Of a stretch of DNA of 8,451 nucleotides, positions 1 to 5,564 are shown in pieces. Source of the stretch: an uncultured bacterium (lineage in GTDB: Bacteria; Actinomycetota; Coriobacteriia; Coriobacteriales; Coriobacteriaceae); assembly GCA_905215835.1 (NCBI GenBank), contig CAJMRR010000088.1, forward strand, positions 1 through 8,451, given 5' to 3'. Within the stretch, counting starts at the first letter, position 1, and each line of letters starts with the position of its first letter. The position numbers were made by a program, and so were the translations under genes. Under the pieces are notes generated by a model. That model ran no database searches. It was not told the DNA's origin and saw only the letters and a list, made by a program, of their open reading frames with translations.

Positions 1-264
1 ACCCGCGCCGGCACCGTAGCCGCCGCCATACGCGCCGCCCGCGCCCGGCATACCGCCAAACATGAGCATCTGGTCGTACTCTTTGCGCTTCTTCTCGTCC
101 GAAAGCGTCTCATAGGCCTCGCTGATCTCCTTAAACTTGGCCTCGTCGCCGCCGGCATCGGGGTGATATTTTTGCGCGAGCTTGCGAAACGCGCTCTTGA
201 TCTCTTTGTCGGAGGCGCTCTTGGATACGCCCAGGATGTCATAGAAGGTTTTGCCTGCAGCCAT
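1..264 (-). CDS. dnaJ: DnaJ co-chaperone, N-terminal part (cut by window edge)
   Basis: Hsp40 partner of DnaK: it delivers unfolded client proteins and stimulates DnaK ATP hydrolysis. The 88 residues visible hold a complete J domain at about residues 5-66. It begins FYDILGVSKSASDKEIKSAF and carries the diagnostic HPD triad at residues 34-36 (YHPDAGG), followed by FKEISEAYETLSD. After residue 69 the chain becomes rich in Gly, Ala, Tyr and Met, which is the start of the flexible glycine-rich linker. The rest, including any zinc-finger and C-terminal substrate domains, lies outside the window, so a full DnaJ cannot be told from a CbpA-like form. The ATG at 262-264 is preceded by AGGAG with a 5-nt spacer. 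It is the third gene of the dnaK operon, 108 bp after grpE, with a strong hairpin in the gap. Confidence 0.95.
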   Translation of the reverse strand, partial: MAAGKTFYDILGVSKSASDKEIKSAFRKLAQKYHPDAGGDEAKFKEISEAYETLSDEKKRKEYDQMLMFGGMPGAGGAYGGGYGAGAG

Positions 265-337
265 CGTAGCTCCTCTCCTGTTACGTCCGCCGCCCATGCA
301 GACGACGGTTCATGCTTTCATATGGCACTAGGCCAGA

Positions 338-367
338 AAGGGCCCCGGGTGTTGCCCCGGGGCCCTT
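338..367 (-). terminator. Strong GC hairpin between grpE and dnaJ (attenuator or weak terminator)
   Basis: A perfect 12-bp stem (338-349 pairs with 356-367, arm AAGGGCCCCGGG) with a 6-nt loop lies just after the grpE stop. On the minus-strand transcript only about three U residues follow the stem, so full termination is doubtful. Partial termination, or mRNA stabilisation that sets the dnaJ level below dnaK-grpE, fits better. It is seen directly; the function is inferred. Confidence 0.6.
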
Positions 368-372
368 CTCAA

Positions 373-1215
373 TTACTCCTCGGTGCTCTCGGCCGTATCG
401 GCCGTAGCATCCTCGGGCGCCGCTTCGGGCTCCGGTGCGGGGCGCTTCTCGCCACCGTAGGTCACCGTCACCATCGCGGAACGCAGGATGCGATCCGCCA
501 TGCGGTAGCCCTTCTGGTACACATCGTTGACGGTCTCGTCGTACTGCGACGCGTCCTCGACGCGACCCACGGCCTGGTGCTCGAGCGGATCGAACGCCTC
601 GCCCTTGGGGTCGATGGGCTCAACGCCCTCGTGCGCGAACACGTCGAGCAGCTTGGCATGTACCGCGTCAACGCCATCGACGAACTGCTTAAAGTCGTCG
701 GAAAGCTCTTGACTGCGGGCATGGTCAATCGCGCGCTCGATATCGTCGATCACCGGCAACAGCGCGGTGACAAGCTTCTCGGTCGCGCGCTCGCGCTCGG
801 CGATACGCTCATTGGCGGTGCGGCGACGGAAGTGCTCCCAGTCGGCCTGCAGACGGGCGGTACGCTCGGTGGCGTCCTTTGCCTTGTCCTCGGCGGCCTT
901 CTGAGCCTCTGCCGCAGCATCGAGCTCATTGCGCACGTCGGCAAGCTCTTTCTGAGCCTGCTCGAACTTGAGCTTAAAGTCGTTGTCGGCGGCTTCCTCA
1001 CCGGCGCGGATAGCGGCTTCCACCATCTCGTCCTCGGTCATCGTCGCCTCCTTGTTGGAATCCTCTACTTGGTTCTCGGCAGCCTCGGCGGCCGGGGCCT
1101 CGTTGGCCTCGGTAACGTCTGCGGCCTCTACGGGAATCTTCACGTCCTTCTCCTCAGAGTCAACGGGGGCGGCGCCAGCGGCGGCCGCCTCCGTGCGAGC
1201 TTTACGGGCGGACAT
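373..1215 (-). CDS. grpE: GrpE nucleotide exchange factor for DnaK
   Basis: Releases ADP from DnaK so that ATP can rebind and the client is freed; it acts as a cytosolic dimer. The 280-residue product has three parts. First is an acidic, Ala/Glu-rich, low-complexity N-terminus (about 1-75). Then comes a long helical coiled coil (about 78-150) leading into LLPVIDDIERAIDHA. Last is the C-terminal beta domain with the family signature FDPLEHQAVGRVED...VYQKGYRMADRILRSAMVTV. A second acidic tail (EPEAAPEDATADTAESTEE) closes it. GrpE proteins are usually nearer 180-220 residues; the excess is in the two tails. The ATG at 1213-1215 lies 2 nt after the dnaK stop, so the two genes are probably translationally coupled, with a modest GAGGA inside the end of dnaK. 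An internal ATG (codon 59) has a much better ribosome site and is listed separately. Confidence 0.97.
   Translation of the reverse strand: MSARKARTEAAAAGAAPVDSEEKDVKIPVEAADVTEANEAPAAEAAENQVEDSNKEATMTEDEMVEAAIRAGEEAADNDFKLKFEQAQKELADVRNELDAAAEAQKAAEDKAKDATERTARLQADWEHFRRRTANERIAERERATEKLVTALLPVIDDIERAIDHARSQELSDDFKQFVDGVDAVHAKLLDVFAHEGVEPIDPKGEAFDPLEHQAVGRVEDASQYDETVNDVYQKGYRMADRILRSAMVTVTYGGEKRPAPEPEAAPEDATADTAESTEE
1039..1053 (-). promoter_or_regulatory. Perfect Shine-Dalgarno and ATG inside grpE (possible second start)
   Basis: On the minus strand AAGGAGG (1047-1053) stands 5 nt before an in-frame ATG (1039-1041), which is Met59 of GrpE. Starting here would give a 222-residue protein, close to the usual GrpE length, lacking only the low-complexity acidic N-terminus. 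The AAGGAGG also simply spells Lys-Glu codons, so chance is possible. Confidence 0.35.
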
Positions 1216-1217
1216 GA

Positions 1218-3110
1218 TTACTTGTCCTCGTCGTCCACAACCTCGTAGTCGGCGTCGACAACGTCATCGTCGGCAGGCTGGGCGCCGGCGGCACCGTCGG
1301 TCTGCTGCTGAGCGTCGGCGTAGACAACCTGGGCCAGCTCGTAGGCCACAGACTGCAGGGACTCGCCGGCGGTCTTGATGGCCTCGACGTCAGAGCCCTC
1401 GAGCGCCTTCTTGGCGTCGGCGATAGCGGCCTCGGCCTTGGACTTCACGTCGGCGGAAACCTTGTCGCCCAGCTCGTTGAGGGTCTGCTCGGTGGAGTAG
1501 CACAGGCTGTCGGTCTGGTTGCGGACCTCGACCTCTTCCTTCTGCTTCTTGTCCTCCTCGGCATGAGCCTCGGCGTCCTTGACCATACGATCGACTTCGT
1601 CGTCGGACAGAGCAGTGGAGCCGGAGATGGTGATCTGCTGCTCCTTGCCGGTGCCCTTGTCCTTAGCGGAGACCTTGACGATACCGTTGGCGTCGATGTC
1701 GAAGGTGACCTCGATCTGCGGCACGCCGCGGCGGGCAGCCGGGATACCGGTCAGCTGGAACTTACCGAGCGACTTGTTGTCGCGGGCAAGCTCGCGCTCG
1801 CCCTGGAGCACGTTGATCTCGACGCTGGTCTGGTTGTCGGCAGCGGTGGAGTAGACCTCGGTCTTGGAGGTCGGGATCGTGGTGTTGCGGTCGATCATCT
1901 TGGTCATGATGCCGCCCATGGTCTCGACGCCCAGCGACAGCGGGGTAACGTCGAGCAGCAGGATGCCCTCGACGTCGCCGGTGAGCACGCCGCCCTGGAC
2001 GGCAGCGCCGTCGGCAACGACCTCGTCGGGGTTCACGGACATGTTGGGCTGCTTGCCGGTCATGGTCTTGACGAGCTCCTGGACGGCGGGCATACGGGTG
2101 GAGCCGCCGACGAGGATGACCTCGGTCAGATCGGAGAGCTTAAGCTTGGCGTCGCGCAGGGCGTTGGTGACAGGCTGCTTGCAGCGCTCGAGCAGGTCGC
2201 GGGTGATCTTCTCGAACTCGGCGCGGGTCAGCGTGTAGTTGAGGTGCAGCGGGCCGGACTGGTTCATGGTAATGAACGGCAGGTTGATGGTGGTCTGCTG
2301 GGCGGCAGAGAGCTCCTTCTTGGCGTTCTCGGCGGCCTCCTTCAGACGCTGCAGGGCCATGGGGTCCTGACGCAGATCGACACCGTTCTCCTGCTGGAAC
2401 TTATCGGCCATCCAATCGATGACGCGCTGATCCCAGTCGTCGCCGCCCAGGTGGTTGTCGCCCGAGGTGGACAGAACCTCAAACACGCCGTCGGCGAGGT
2501 CGAGGATGGAGACGTCGAAGGTGCCGCCGCCCAGGTCGAAGACCAGGATGCGCTGGTCGGTGCCCTGCTTGTCCAGACCATAGGCCAGAGCAGCAGCGGT
2601 CGGCTCGTTGACGATACGCTTGACGTTGAGGCCAGCGATCTTGCCGGCGTCCTTGGTGGCCTGACGCTGGGCGTCGTTGAAGTAGGCCGGGACGGTGATG
2701 ACGGCGTCGGTGACGGTCTCGCCCAGATACTTCTCGGCGTCGGCCTTCATCTTCGCGAGCGTCATGGCGCTCACCTGCTCGGCGGTGTAATCCTTGCCCT
2801 CGATATCGACGACGGCACGGCCACCCTGGCCCTCCTTGACCTCATACGGCACGGTCTTGATCTCGGAGGTGCACTCGGAGTACTTGCGGCCCATGAAGCG
2901 CTTGATGGAGAACACGGTGTTCTTGGGGTTGGTGACAGCCTGGTTCTTAGCGGCCTTACCCACGACGCGGTCGCCGTCGGCACGGAAGCCCACGACGGAC
3001 GGGGTGGTGCGGTCGCCCTCGGCGTTCACGATAATGGTCGGAGAACCGCCCTCGAGAACGGCCATAGCGGAGTTAGTAGTACCAAGGTCGATACCAAGAA
3101 TCTTACTCAT
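1218..3110 (-). CDS. dnaK: DnaK (Hsp70) molecular chaperone
   Basis: ATP-driven chaperone that binds exposed hydrophobic segments of unfolded proteins; it works with DnaJ and GrpE, encoded just downstream. At 630 residues it is of normal length. The actin-like ATPase domain (about 1-380) shows GIDLGTTNS (6-14), the second signature VFDLGGGTFDVSI (190-202) and the third VILVGGSTRMPAVQELV (331-347). The conserved linker LLLDVTPLSLG (384-394) precedes the beta-sandwich substrate-binding domain (about 395-500), and a helical lid follows. The protein ends in an acidic tail, DDDVVDADYEVVDDEDK. The ATG at 3108-3110 follows a purine-rich AGAGAGAGGG ribosome site about 8 nt upstream. It is first in the operon, 2 nt before grpE. 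No CIRCE or clear HAIR operator is visible upstream. Confidence 0.99.
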   Translation of the reverse strand: MSKILGIDLGTTNSAMAVLEGGSPTIIVNAEGDRTTPSVVGFRADGDRVVGKAAKNQAVTNPKNTVFSIKRFMGRKYSECTSEIKTVPYEVKEGQGGRAVVDIEGKDYTAEQVSAMTLAKMKADAEKYLGETVTDAVITVPAYFNDAQRQATKDAGKIAGLNVKRIVNEPTAAALAYGLDKQGTDQRILVFDLGGGTFDVSILDLADGVFEVLSTSGDNHLGGDDWDQRVIDWMADKFQQENGVDLRQDPMALQRLKEAAENAKKELSAAQQTTINLPFITMNQSGPLHLNYTLTRAEFEKITRDLLERCKQPVTNALRDAKLKLSDLTEVILVGGSTRMPAVQELVKTMTGKQPNMSVNPDEVVADGAAVQGGVLTGDVEGILLLDVTPLSLGVETMGGIMTKMIDRNTTIPTSKTEVYSTAADNQTSVEINVLQGERELARDNKSLGKFQLTGIPAARRGVPQIEVTFDIDANGIVKVSAKDKGTGKEQQITISGSTALSDDEVDRMVKDAEAHAEEDKKQKEEVEVRNQTDSLCYSTEQTLNELGDKVSADVKSKAEAAIADAKKALEGSDVEAIKTAGESLQSVAYELAQVVYADAQQQTDGAAGAQPADDDVVDADYEVVDDEDK

Positions 3111-3137
3111 TAGAAATTCCCTCTCTCTTTTGCGTTC

Positions 3138-3167
3138 GCGCCGCCTCGACGATCTGTCGCGCGGCGC
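3138..3167 (-). other. Hairpin in the dnaK leader
   Basis: GCGCCGC (3138-3144) pairs with GCGGCGC (3161-3167), with an inner 4-bp CGAC/GTCG stem (3147-3150 with 3156-3159) around the loop. It would fold in the 5' untranslated part of dnaK mRNA about 28 nt before the start codon. It does not cover the ribosome site, so an mRNA stability role is more likely than a thermometer. Function is inferred. Confidence 0.4.
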
Positions 3168-3204
3168 TTCGGCTTGTCTTTCAGGATGTAGTGTATCCCC
3201 TTAT

Positions 3205-3246
3205 GGGCCGGAATATACAAAATCTAAGTCAATTCATATAAGATTT
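3205..3246 (-). promoter_or_regulatory. Probable dnaK promoter region with AT-rich inverted repeat
   Basis: This is an AT-rich patch about 100-135 bp before dnaK, in otherwise GC-rich DNA. On the minus strand it has TATATT (3212-3217) and TTGACT (3227-3232), but these are only 9 nt apart, so they cannot be the two boxes of one standard promoter. AAATCT at 3220-3225 and AGATTT at 3241-3246 form an inverted repeat with a 15-nt centre, which may be an operator. The exact promoter cannot be fixed by eye. The heat-shock operators CIRCE (TTAGCACTC/GAGTGCTAA) and HAIR (CTTGAGT/ACTCAAG pair) were looked for here and not found. Confidence 0.35.
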
Positions 3247-3372
3247 CTTATTGCTGAGAGTTTAGGTTCTTAAATGCGCAGGTAGATGCGCTGAATGAGT
3301 TCTCGGCAAATCTATTGAGATCTATGTAGAGATGACTGAGGCTTGAGTCCGGGGGTGCCTGGGGGCCGTCTT
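3247..3372. other. Intergenic stretch without a recognised feature
   Basis: No credible gene, RNA or promoter is seen between the dnaK promoter region and the repeat array. A single CTTGAGT (3342-3348) matches one half of a HAIR element, but no inverted partner is found at the required distance. Short repeated words (ATCTAT, ATGCGC) are too small to interpret. Confidence 0.4.
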
Positions 3373-3558
3373 GCGGAAAGCTCATCCCGGTTTGAGCGTG
3401 GATTCCGGGTCGCAGTTTCCGTCTGAAGGCTCAACCGGAAACCGTATCCCGTTTTGGGAGCTGATACCGGCTCGCATTTTCCGCTAGCGGGCCTAACCGG
3501 AAACTGCAACCCGTTTTTCGACAAAATAATGGGATGCGGTTTCCGCAAGCACGCTCAA
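3373..3558. repeat. Three tandem 62-bp units, each an imperfect palindrome
   Basis: Three consecutive units of exactly 62 bp lie head to tail: 3373-3434, 3435-3496 and 3497-3558. Each starts with SCGGAAA, has CCCG at about position 14, reads TTTCCG near position 44 and ends in a short linker close to GCTCAA. Within a unit the left arm and the reverse complement of the right arm are copies of one motif. The six arms therefore share a consensus of about GCGGAAACYGCATCCCGKTT, alternating in direction. Unit 3 is the clearest: GGAAAC pairs with GTTTCC, GC with GC, CCC with GGG and TTT with AAA. Several substitutions differ between units while the outer GGAAA/TTTCC pairing is kept. Spacers between arms differ in sequence. 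This resembles REP/BIME-like extragenic palindromes or a multi-site operator rather than CRISPR, which would have unique spacers between identical repeats. Function unknown. Confidence 0.8.
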
Positions 3559-3594
3559 TCGCCCTATATTTCAAGTCACCTTTAGCTAACATTT

Positions 3595-3627
3595 ACGCAG
3601 CTCAACAGCCCCACCTGCGTGTTTTTT
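3595..3627 (+). terminator. Weak terminator-like hairpin upstream of the ferredoxin gene
   Basis: ACGCAG (3595-3600) pairs with CTGCGT (3615-3620) around a 14-nt loop, and six T residues (3622-3627) follow on the plus strand. The stem is short. No plus-strand gene lies upstream, so it would have to end an unrecognised transcript across the repeat array or stop stray antisense transcription before the ferredoxin promoter. Confidence 0.3.
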
Positions 3628-3679
3628 AGTAAACCTTGGCATACTCGGCGAACGGTATGAAGATGCCGGTCAGAGGGTA

Positions 3680-3707
3680 TTGCAAACGGTCGCTCCCGTG
3701 GTATGTT
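3680..3707 (+). promoter_or_regulatory. Probable sigma-70-type promoter of the ferredoxin gene
   Basis: TTGCAA (3680-3685) and TATGTT (3702-3707) are separated by 16 nt. Each matches four of the six consensus bases (TTGACA, TATAAT). Transcription would begin near 3714, giving a leader of about 55 nt before the ATG at 3769. Confidence 0.5.
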
Positions 3708-3768
3708 TTTGCCCGAATCAAACCGGCGCGCATCGCCTGTAGCGTCGGTCAACAGAGAGGAAACTACC

Positions 3769-3954
3769 ATGGCTCATCCCGTAATTGATGCCGACGAGTG
3801 CATCGCTTGTGGCGTTTGCGTCGACTCCTGCCCCGCTGGCGTCCTGGAGCTCCAGGACGTCGCTACCGTCGCTGACGAGGACTCCTGCGTCGCCTGTGGC
3901 GCTTGCCAGGACGCTTGCCCCGCTGGCGCGATCACCGAGATCGTCGAGGAGTAA
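3769..3954 (+). CDS. 2[4Fe-4S] ferredoxin, clostridial type
   Basis: Small soluble electron carrier of low potential, serving anaerobic oxidoreductases. The 61-residue protein has two CxxCxxCxxxCP motifs: Cys11, 14, 17 and 21 (CIACGVCVDSCP) and Cys40, 43, 46 and 50 (CVACGACQDACP). In this family the fourth Cys of each motif binds the cluster held by the other three, giving two [4Fe-4S] clusters. The halves resemble one another (CP-AGVLE versus CP-AGAIT), the mark of the ancient duplication in this fold. The chosen ATG follows AGAGAGG by 8 nt; longer in-frame starts lack such a site. The gene stands alone with its own promoter and terminator. Ala codons are mostly GCT (8 of 11 by eye), unlike the GCC/GCG-rich neighbours, as expected for a very highly expressed gene. 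Its redox partners cannot be read from this window. Confidence 0.96.
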   Translation: MAHPVIDADECIACGVCVDSCPAGVLELQDVATVADEDSCVACGACQDACPAGAITEIVEE

Positions 3955-3993
3955 CAACTCCCCCACCTGCACACTCAAAAGTACACCGTGCAC

Positions 3994-4033
3994 AAAAAAG
4001 GAGGCCTCCGCATCGCCGCGGAGGCCTCCTTTT
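3994..4033. terminator. Bidirectional rho-independent terminator
   Basis: AAAAGGAGGCCTCCG (3996-4010) pairs perfectly with 4019-4033 around an 8-nt loop, which one further C-G pair can shorten to 6. Plus-strand transcripts end in four U residues. Minus-strand transcripts end in six (3994-3999), so the site serves both the ferredoxin gene and the convergent nad operon. Confidence 0.9.
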
Positions 4034-4072
4034 GCATGTGTGGGCAGCTAATTTGGAGCGGGACCCTTGGCA

Positions 4073-4137
4073 GTTGCGGTGGAATAGTTCCTGTTTTATG
4101 GCTTAGATGCCGATTTTAGGAACTATTTCACCACAAC
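4073..4137. repeat. Palindrome with 20-bp arms in the 3' region of the nad operon
   Basis: The left arm GTTGCGGTGGAATAGTTCCT (4073-4092) matches the reverse complement of 4118-4137 at 18 of 20 positions. The 25-nt centre itself contains GGC/GCC (4100-4102 with 4109-4111). There is no T run, so it is not a normal terminator. Possible readings are a short palindromic mobile element (MITE or REP type) or an mRNA 3'-end protecting hairpin. No target-site duplication is obvious. Confidence 0.7.
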
Positions 4138-4155
4138 TTATAGATGCAGCGTCGG

Positions 4156-4701
4156 CTACGAGAGATCATCCTCGTAGGGCATTAAATCGGCAAGGTAGCC
4201 CTTCTCCTTGAGCATGGCCTCGATCTCGTCGAGGGTCTGTTCGTCCTCCGCCGCAATGCGATGGAAGTGATAGCCGCTCGTCACCGTTAGCAGCGGAAAG
4301 CTCTTGCCGCTCTCGATATCGCGCAGATAGCGCTCGACATCGCGGCGGTTGCGGATGTCCAGGTCGGCCGTGATCTTGCCGTACACACGATGGTTGACGA
4401 TCACGTTGAGCACGGCGCCACCCGCGTCGACGATACTCGTAAGCTCGTCGCCCGCCTGCTCCACGCTGTGGCGCACCTTAACAAGACGCGTGGGCACGGC
4501 GGGGCTGCTGGGGGCCTCCTGCAGCACGTAGCCGCGATTGGTCGCCACGATATCGTGCCCATCGGCACGCAGCAGGGCGATGTCTTGCACGACAATCTGG
4601 CGGCTCACACCCACCTCGCGAGCAAGTGCACCACCGGAGACGGGGTCTTTGGCTCGCTCGAGCACGCCCATGATGGCACGGCGACGCTCGCGGGCGTTCA
4701 T
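4156..4701 (-). CDS. niaR: NiaR-type transcriptional repressor of NAD synthesis (HTH + 3H domain)
   Basis: Nicotinate-responsive repressor (family YrxA/NiaR) expected to control the operon it ends. The 181-residue protein has an N-terminal HTH_11 winged helix (about 5-60: RRRAIMGVLERAKDPVSGGA, then LAREVGVSRQIVVQDIALLR and ATNRGY). The C-terminal 3H domain follows (about 72-172), named for its conserved histidines. Visible candidates are His78 (VRHSVEQ), His104 (VNHRVYG) and His145/His147 (GYHFHRI). With Glu86, the spacing of His78, His145 and His147 fits, as I recall it, the metal site of the Thermotoga family member. Its ATG overlaps the nadC stop by one base (TAATG), so translation is probably coupled; no strong ribosome site is seen. 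The likely operator is the inverted repeat before nadA. The assignment as NiaR rather than another 3H protein rests on domain order and on the nadABC context. Confidence 0.93.
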   Translation of the reverse strand: MNARERRRAIMGVLERAKDPVSGGALAREVGVSRQIVVQDIALLRADGHDIVATNRGYVLQEAPSSPAVPTRLVKVRHSVEQAGDELTSIVDAGGAVLNVIVNHRVYGKITADLDIRNRRDVERYLRDIESGKSFPLLTVTSGYHFHRIAAEDEQTLDEIEAMLKEKGYLADLMPYEDDLS

Positions 4702-5561
4702 TATTTACCGTCCAGCAGACGCAGGTGCTTAAGCGAGAGGTCGAGGATCGGCGCGGAGTGCGTCAGGGCGCCCGAGCTAATAAAGTCAACGCCCAGGTCG
4801 GCAAGCGCGCGGATATTGCTGGCATCCACGTTGCCCGAACACTCGGTCTTGGCACGGCCGGCGATAAGTTCAATCGCGGCAGCCATATCGTCGTGGGTCA
4901 TGTTGTCGAACATGATGATGTCGGCGCCGGCCTCCATGGCCTCGCGCACCATGTCCAGGTTCTCGCACTCGATCTCGACCGTCGTGGTAAACGATGCATG
5001 GGCGCGCGCCATCTCAATCGCACGCGTCACGCCACCGGCGGCATCGATGTGGTTGTCCTTGAGCATGACGGCCGTCGACAGGTTGTAGCGGTGGGTGCTG
5101 CCGCCGCCAATCTCAACCGCCGCCTTCTCAAACACGCGCATGCCCGGCGTGGTCTTGCGCGTGTCGACGAGCACGGTCTTGGTTCCCTCGAGCGCCGCGG
5201 CCATGCTGTGTGTATAGGTAGCGATGCCGCTCATGCGCTGCAGGTAGTTGAGCGCCACGCGCTCGCCCGAAAGCAACACGCGCGCGTCGCCGCGCACCTG
5301 GCCCACGTGATCGCCGGCATGCACCTCGTCGCCATCGGCAACGTCGAGCAGCACCGAGCTCTGCGAATCCAGCAGCTCAAAGGTGCGAGCGAACACATCC
5401 AGGCCGGCGATGATGCCATCGGCTTTGGCGATAAGCTCCACCGTGGCGGGACGCGCCGTGGGGCACACGCTCGCCGTGCTCACGTCCTCAAACGTAATGT
5501 CCTCGCGCAGAGCCTGCAGAATCAGATCATCGACGACGAGCTTCATGGTAATGGGATTCAT
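4701..5561 (-). CDS. nadC: Nicotinate-nucleotide diphosphorylase (quinolinate phosphoribosyltransferase)
   Basis: Joins quinolinate to PRPP with loss of CO2 and pyrophosphate, giving nicotinate mononucleotide; third step of de novo NAD synthesis, cytosolic. At 286 residues it has family length. The N-terminal domain (about 1-118) ends in ERVALNYLQRMSGIAT (100-115). The barrel carries the substrate and PRPP-binding motifs DTRKTTPGMR (133-142), GGGSTHRYNLS (152-162), LKDNHI (167-172), VEIECEN (195-201), DIIMFDNM (214-221), SGNV (242-245) and the end motif SSGALTHSAPILDLSLK (262-278). The first ATG (5559-5561) is preceded by GGAGGAG with a 6-nt spacer. This makes it better than the in-frame ATG at codon 6. 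The gene begins 3 nt after the nadB stop, and its ribosome site lies inside the last nadB codons, so the pair is coupled. Sequence motifs and neighbours agree. Confidence 0.98.
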   Translation of the reverse strand: MNPITMKLVVDDLILQALREDITFEDVSTASVCPTARPATVELIAKADGIIAGLDVFARTFELLDSQSSVLLDVADGDEVHAGDHVGQVRGDARVLLSGERVALNYLQRMSGIATYTHSMAAALEGTKTVLVDTRKTTPGMRVFEKAAVEIGGGSTHRYNLSTAVMLKDNHIDAAGGVTRAIEMARAHASFTTTVEIECENLDMVREAMEAGADIIMFDNMTHDDMAAAIELIAGRAKTECSGNVDASNIRALADLGVDFISSGALTHSAPILDLSLKHLRLLDGK

Positions 5562-5564
5562 GGT

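Noticed and set aside
163..1248. 361-codon plus-strand frame opposite dnaJ and grpE
   Set aside because: Low-complexity translation opposite grpE; it crosses the grpE-dnaJ hairpin and both gene boundaries.
1563..3113. 516-codon open frame on the plus strand, antisense to dnaK
   Set aside because: It lies entirely opposite an unmistakable dnaK, is Gly/Val/Leu/Asp-rich with no domain, and such antisense frames are a known result of codon bias in dnaK genes.
3338..3352. HspR (HAIR) operator at CTTGAGT
   Set aside because: Only one half-site is present; the inverted ACTCAAG partner is absent at the expected spacing, and it lies more than 230 bp from dnaK.
3312..3548. 78-codon minus-strand frame over the repeat array
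   Set aside because: The array has a 62-bp period, not a multiple of three, so each unit is read in a different frame; there is no ribosome site and no domain.
3373..3558. CRISPR array
   Set aside because: The units are contiguous, with diverged palindromic arms and no constant repeat alternating with unique spacers; no cas gene is present.
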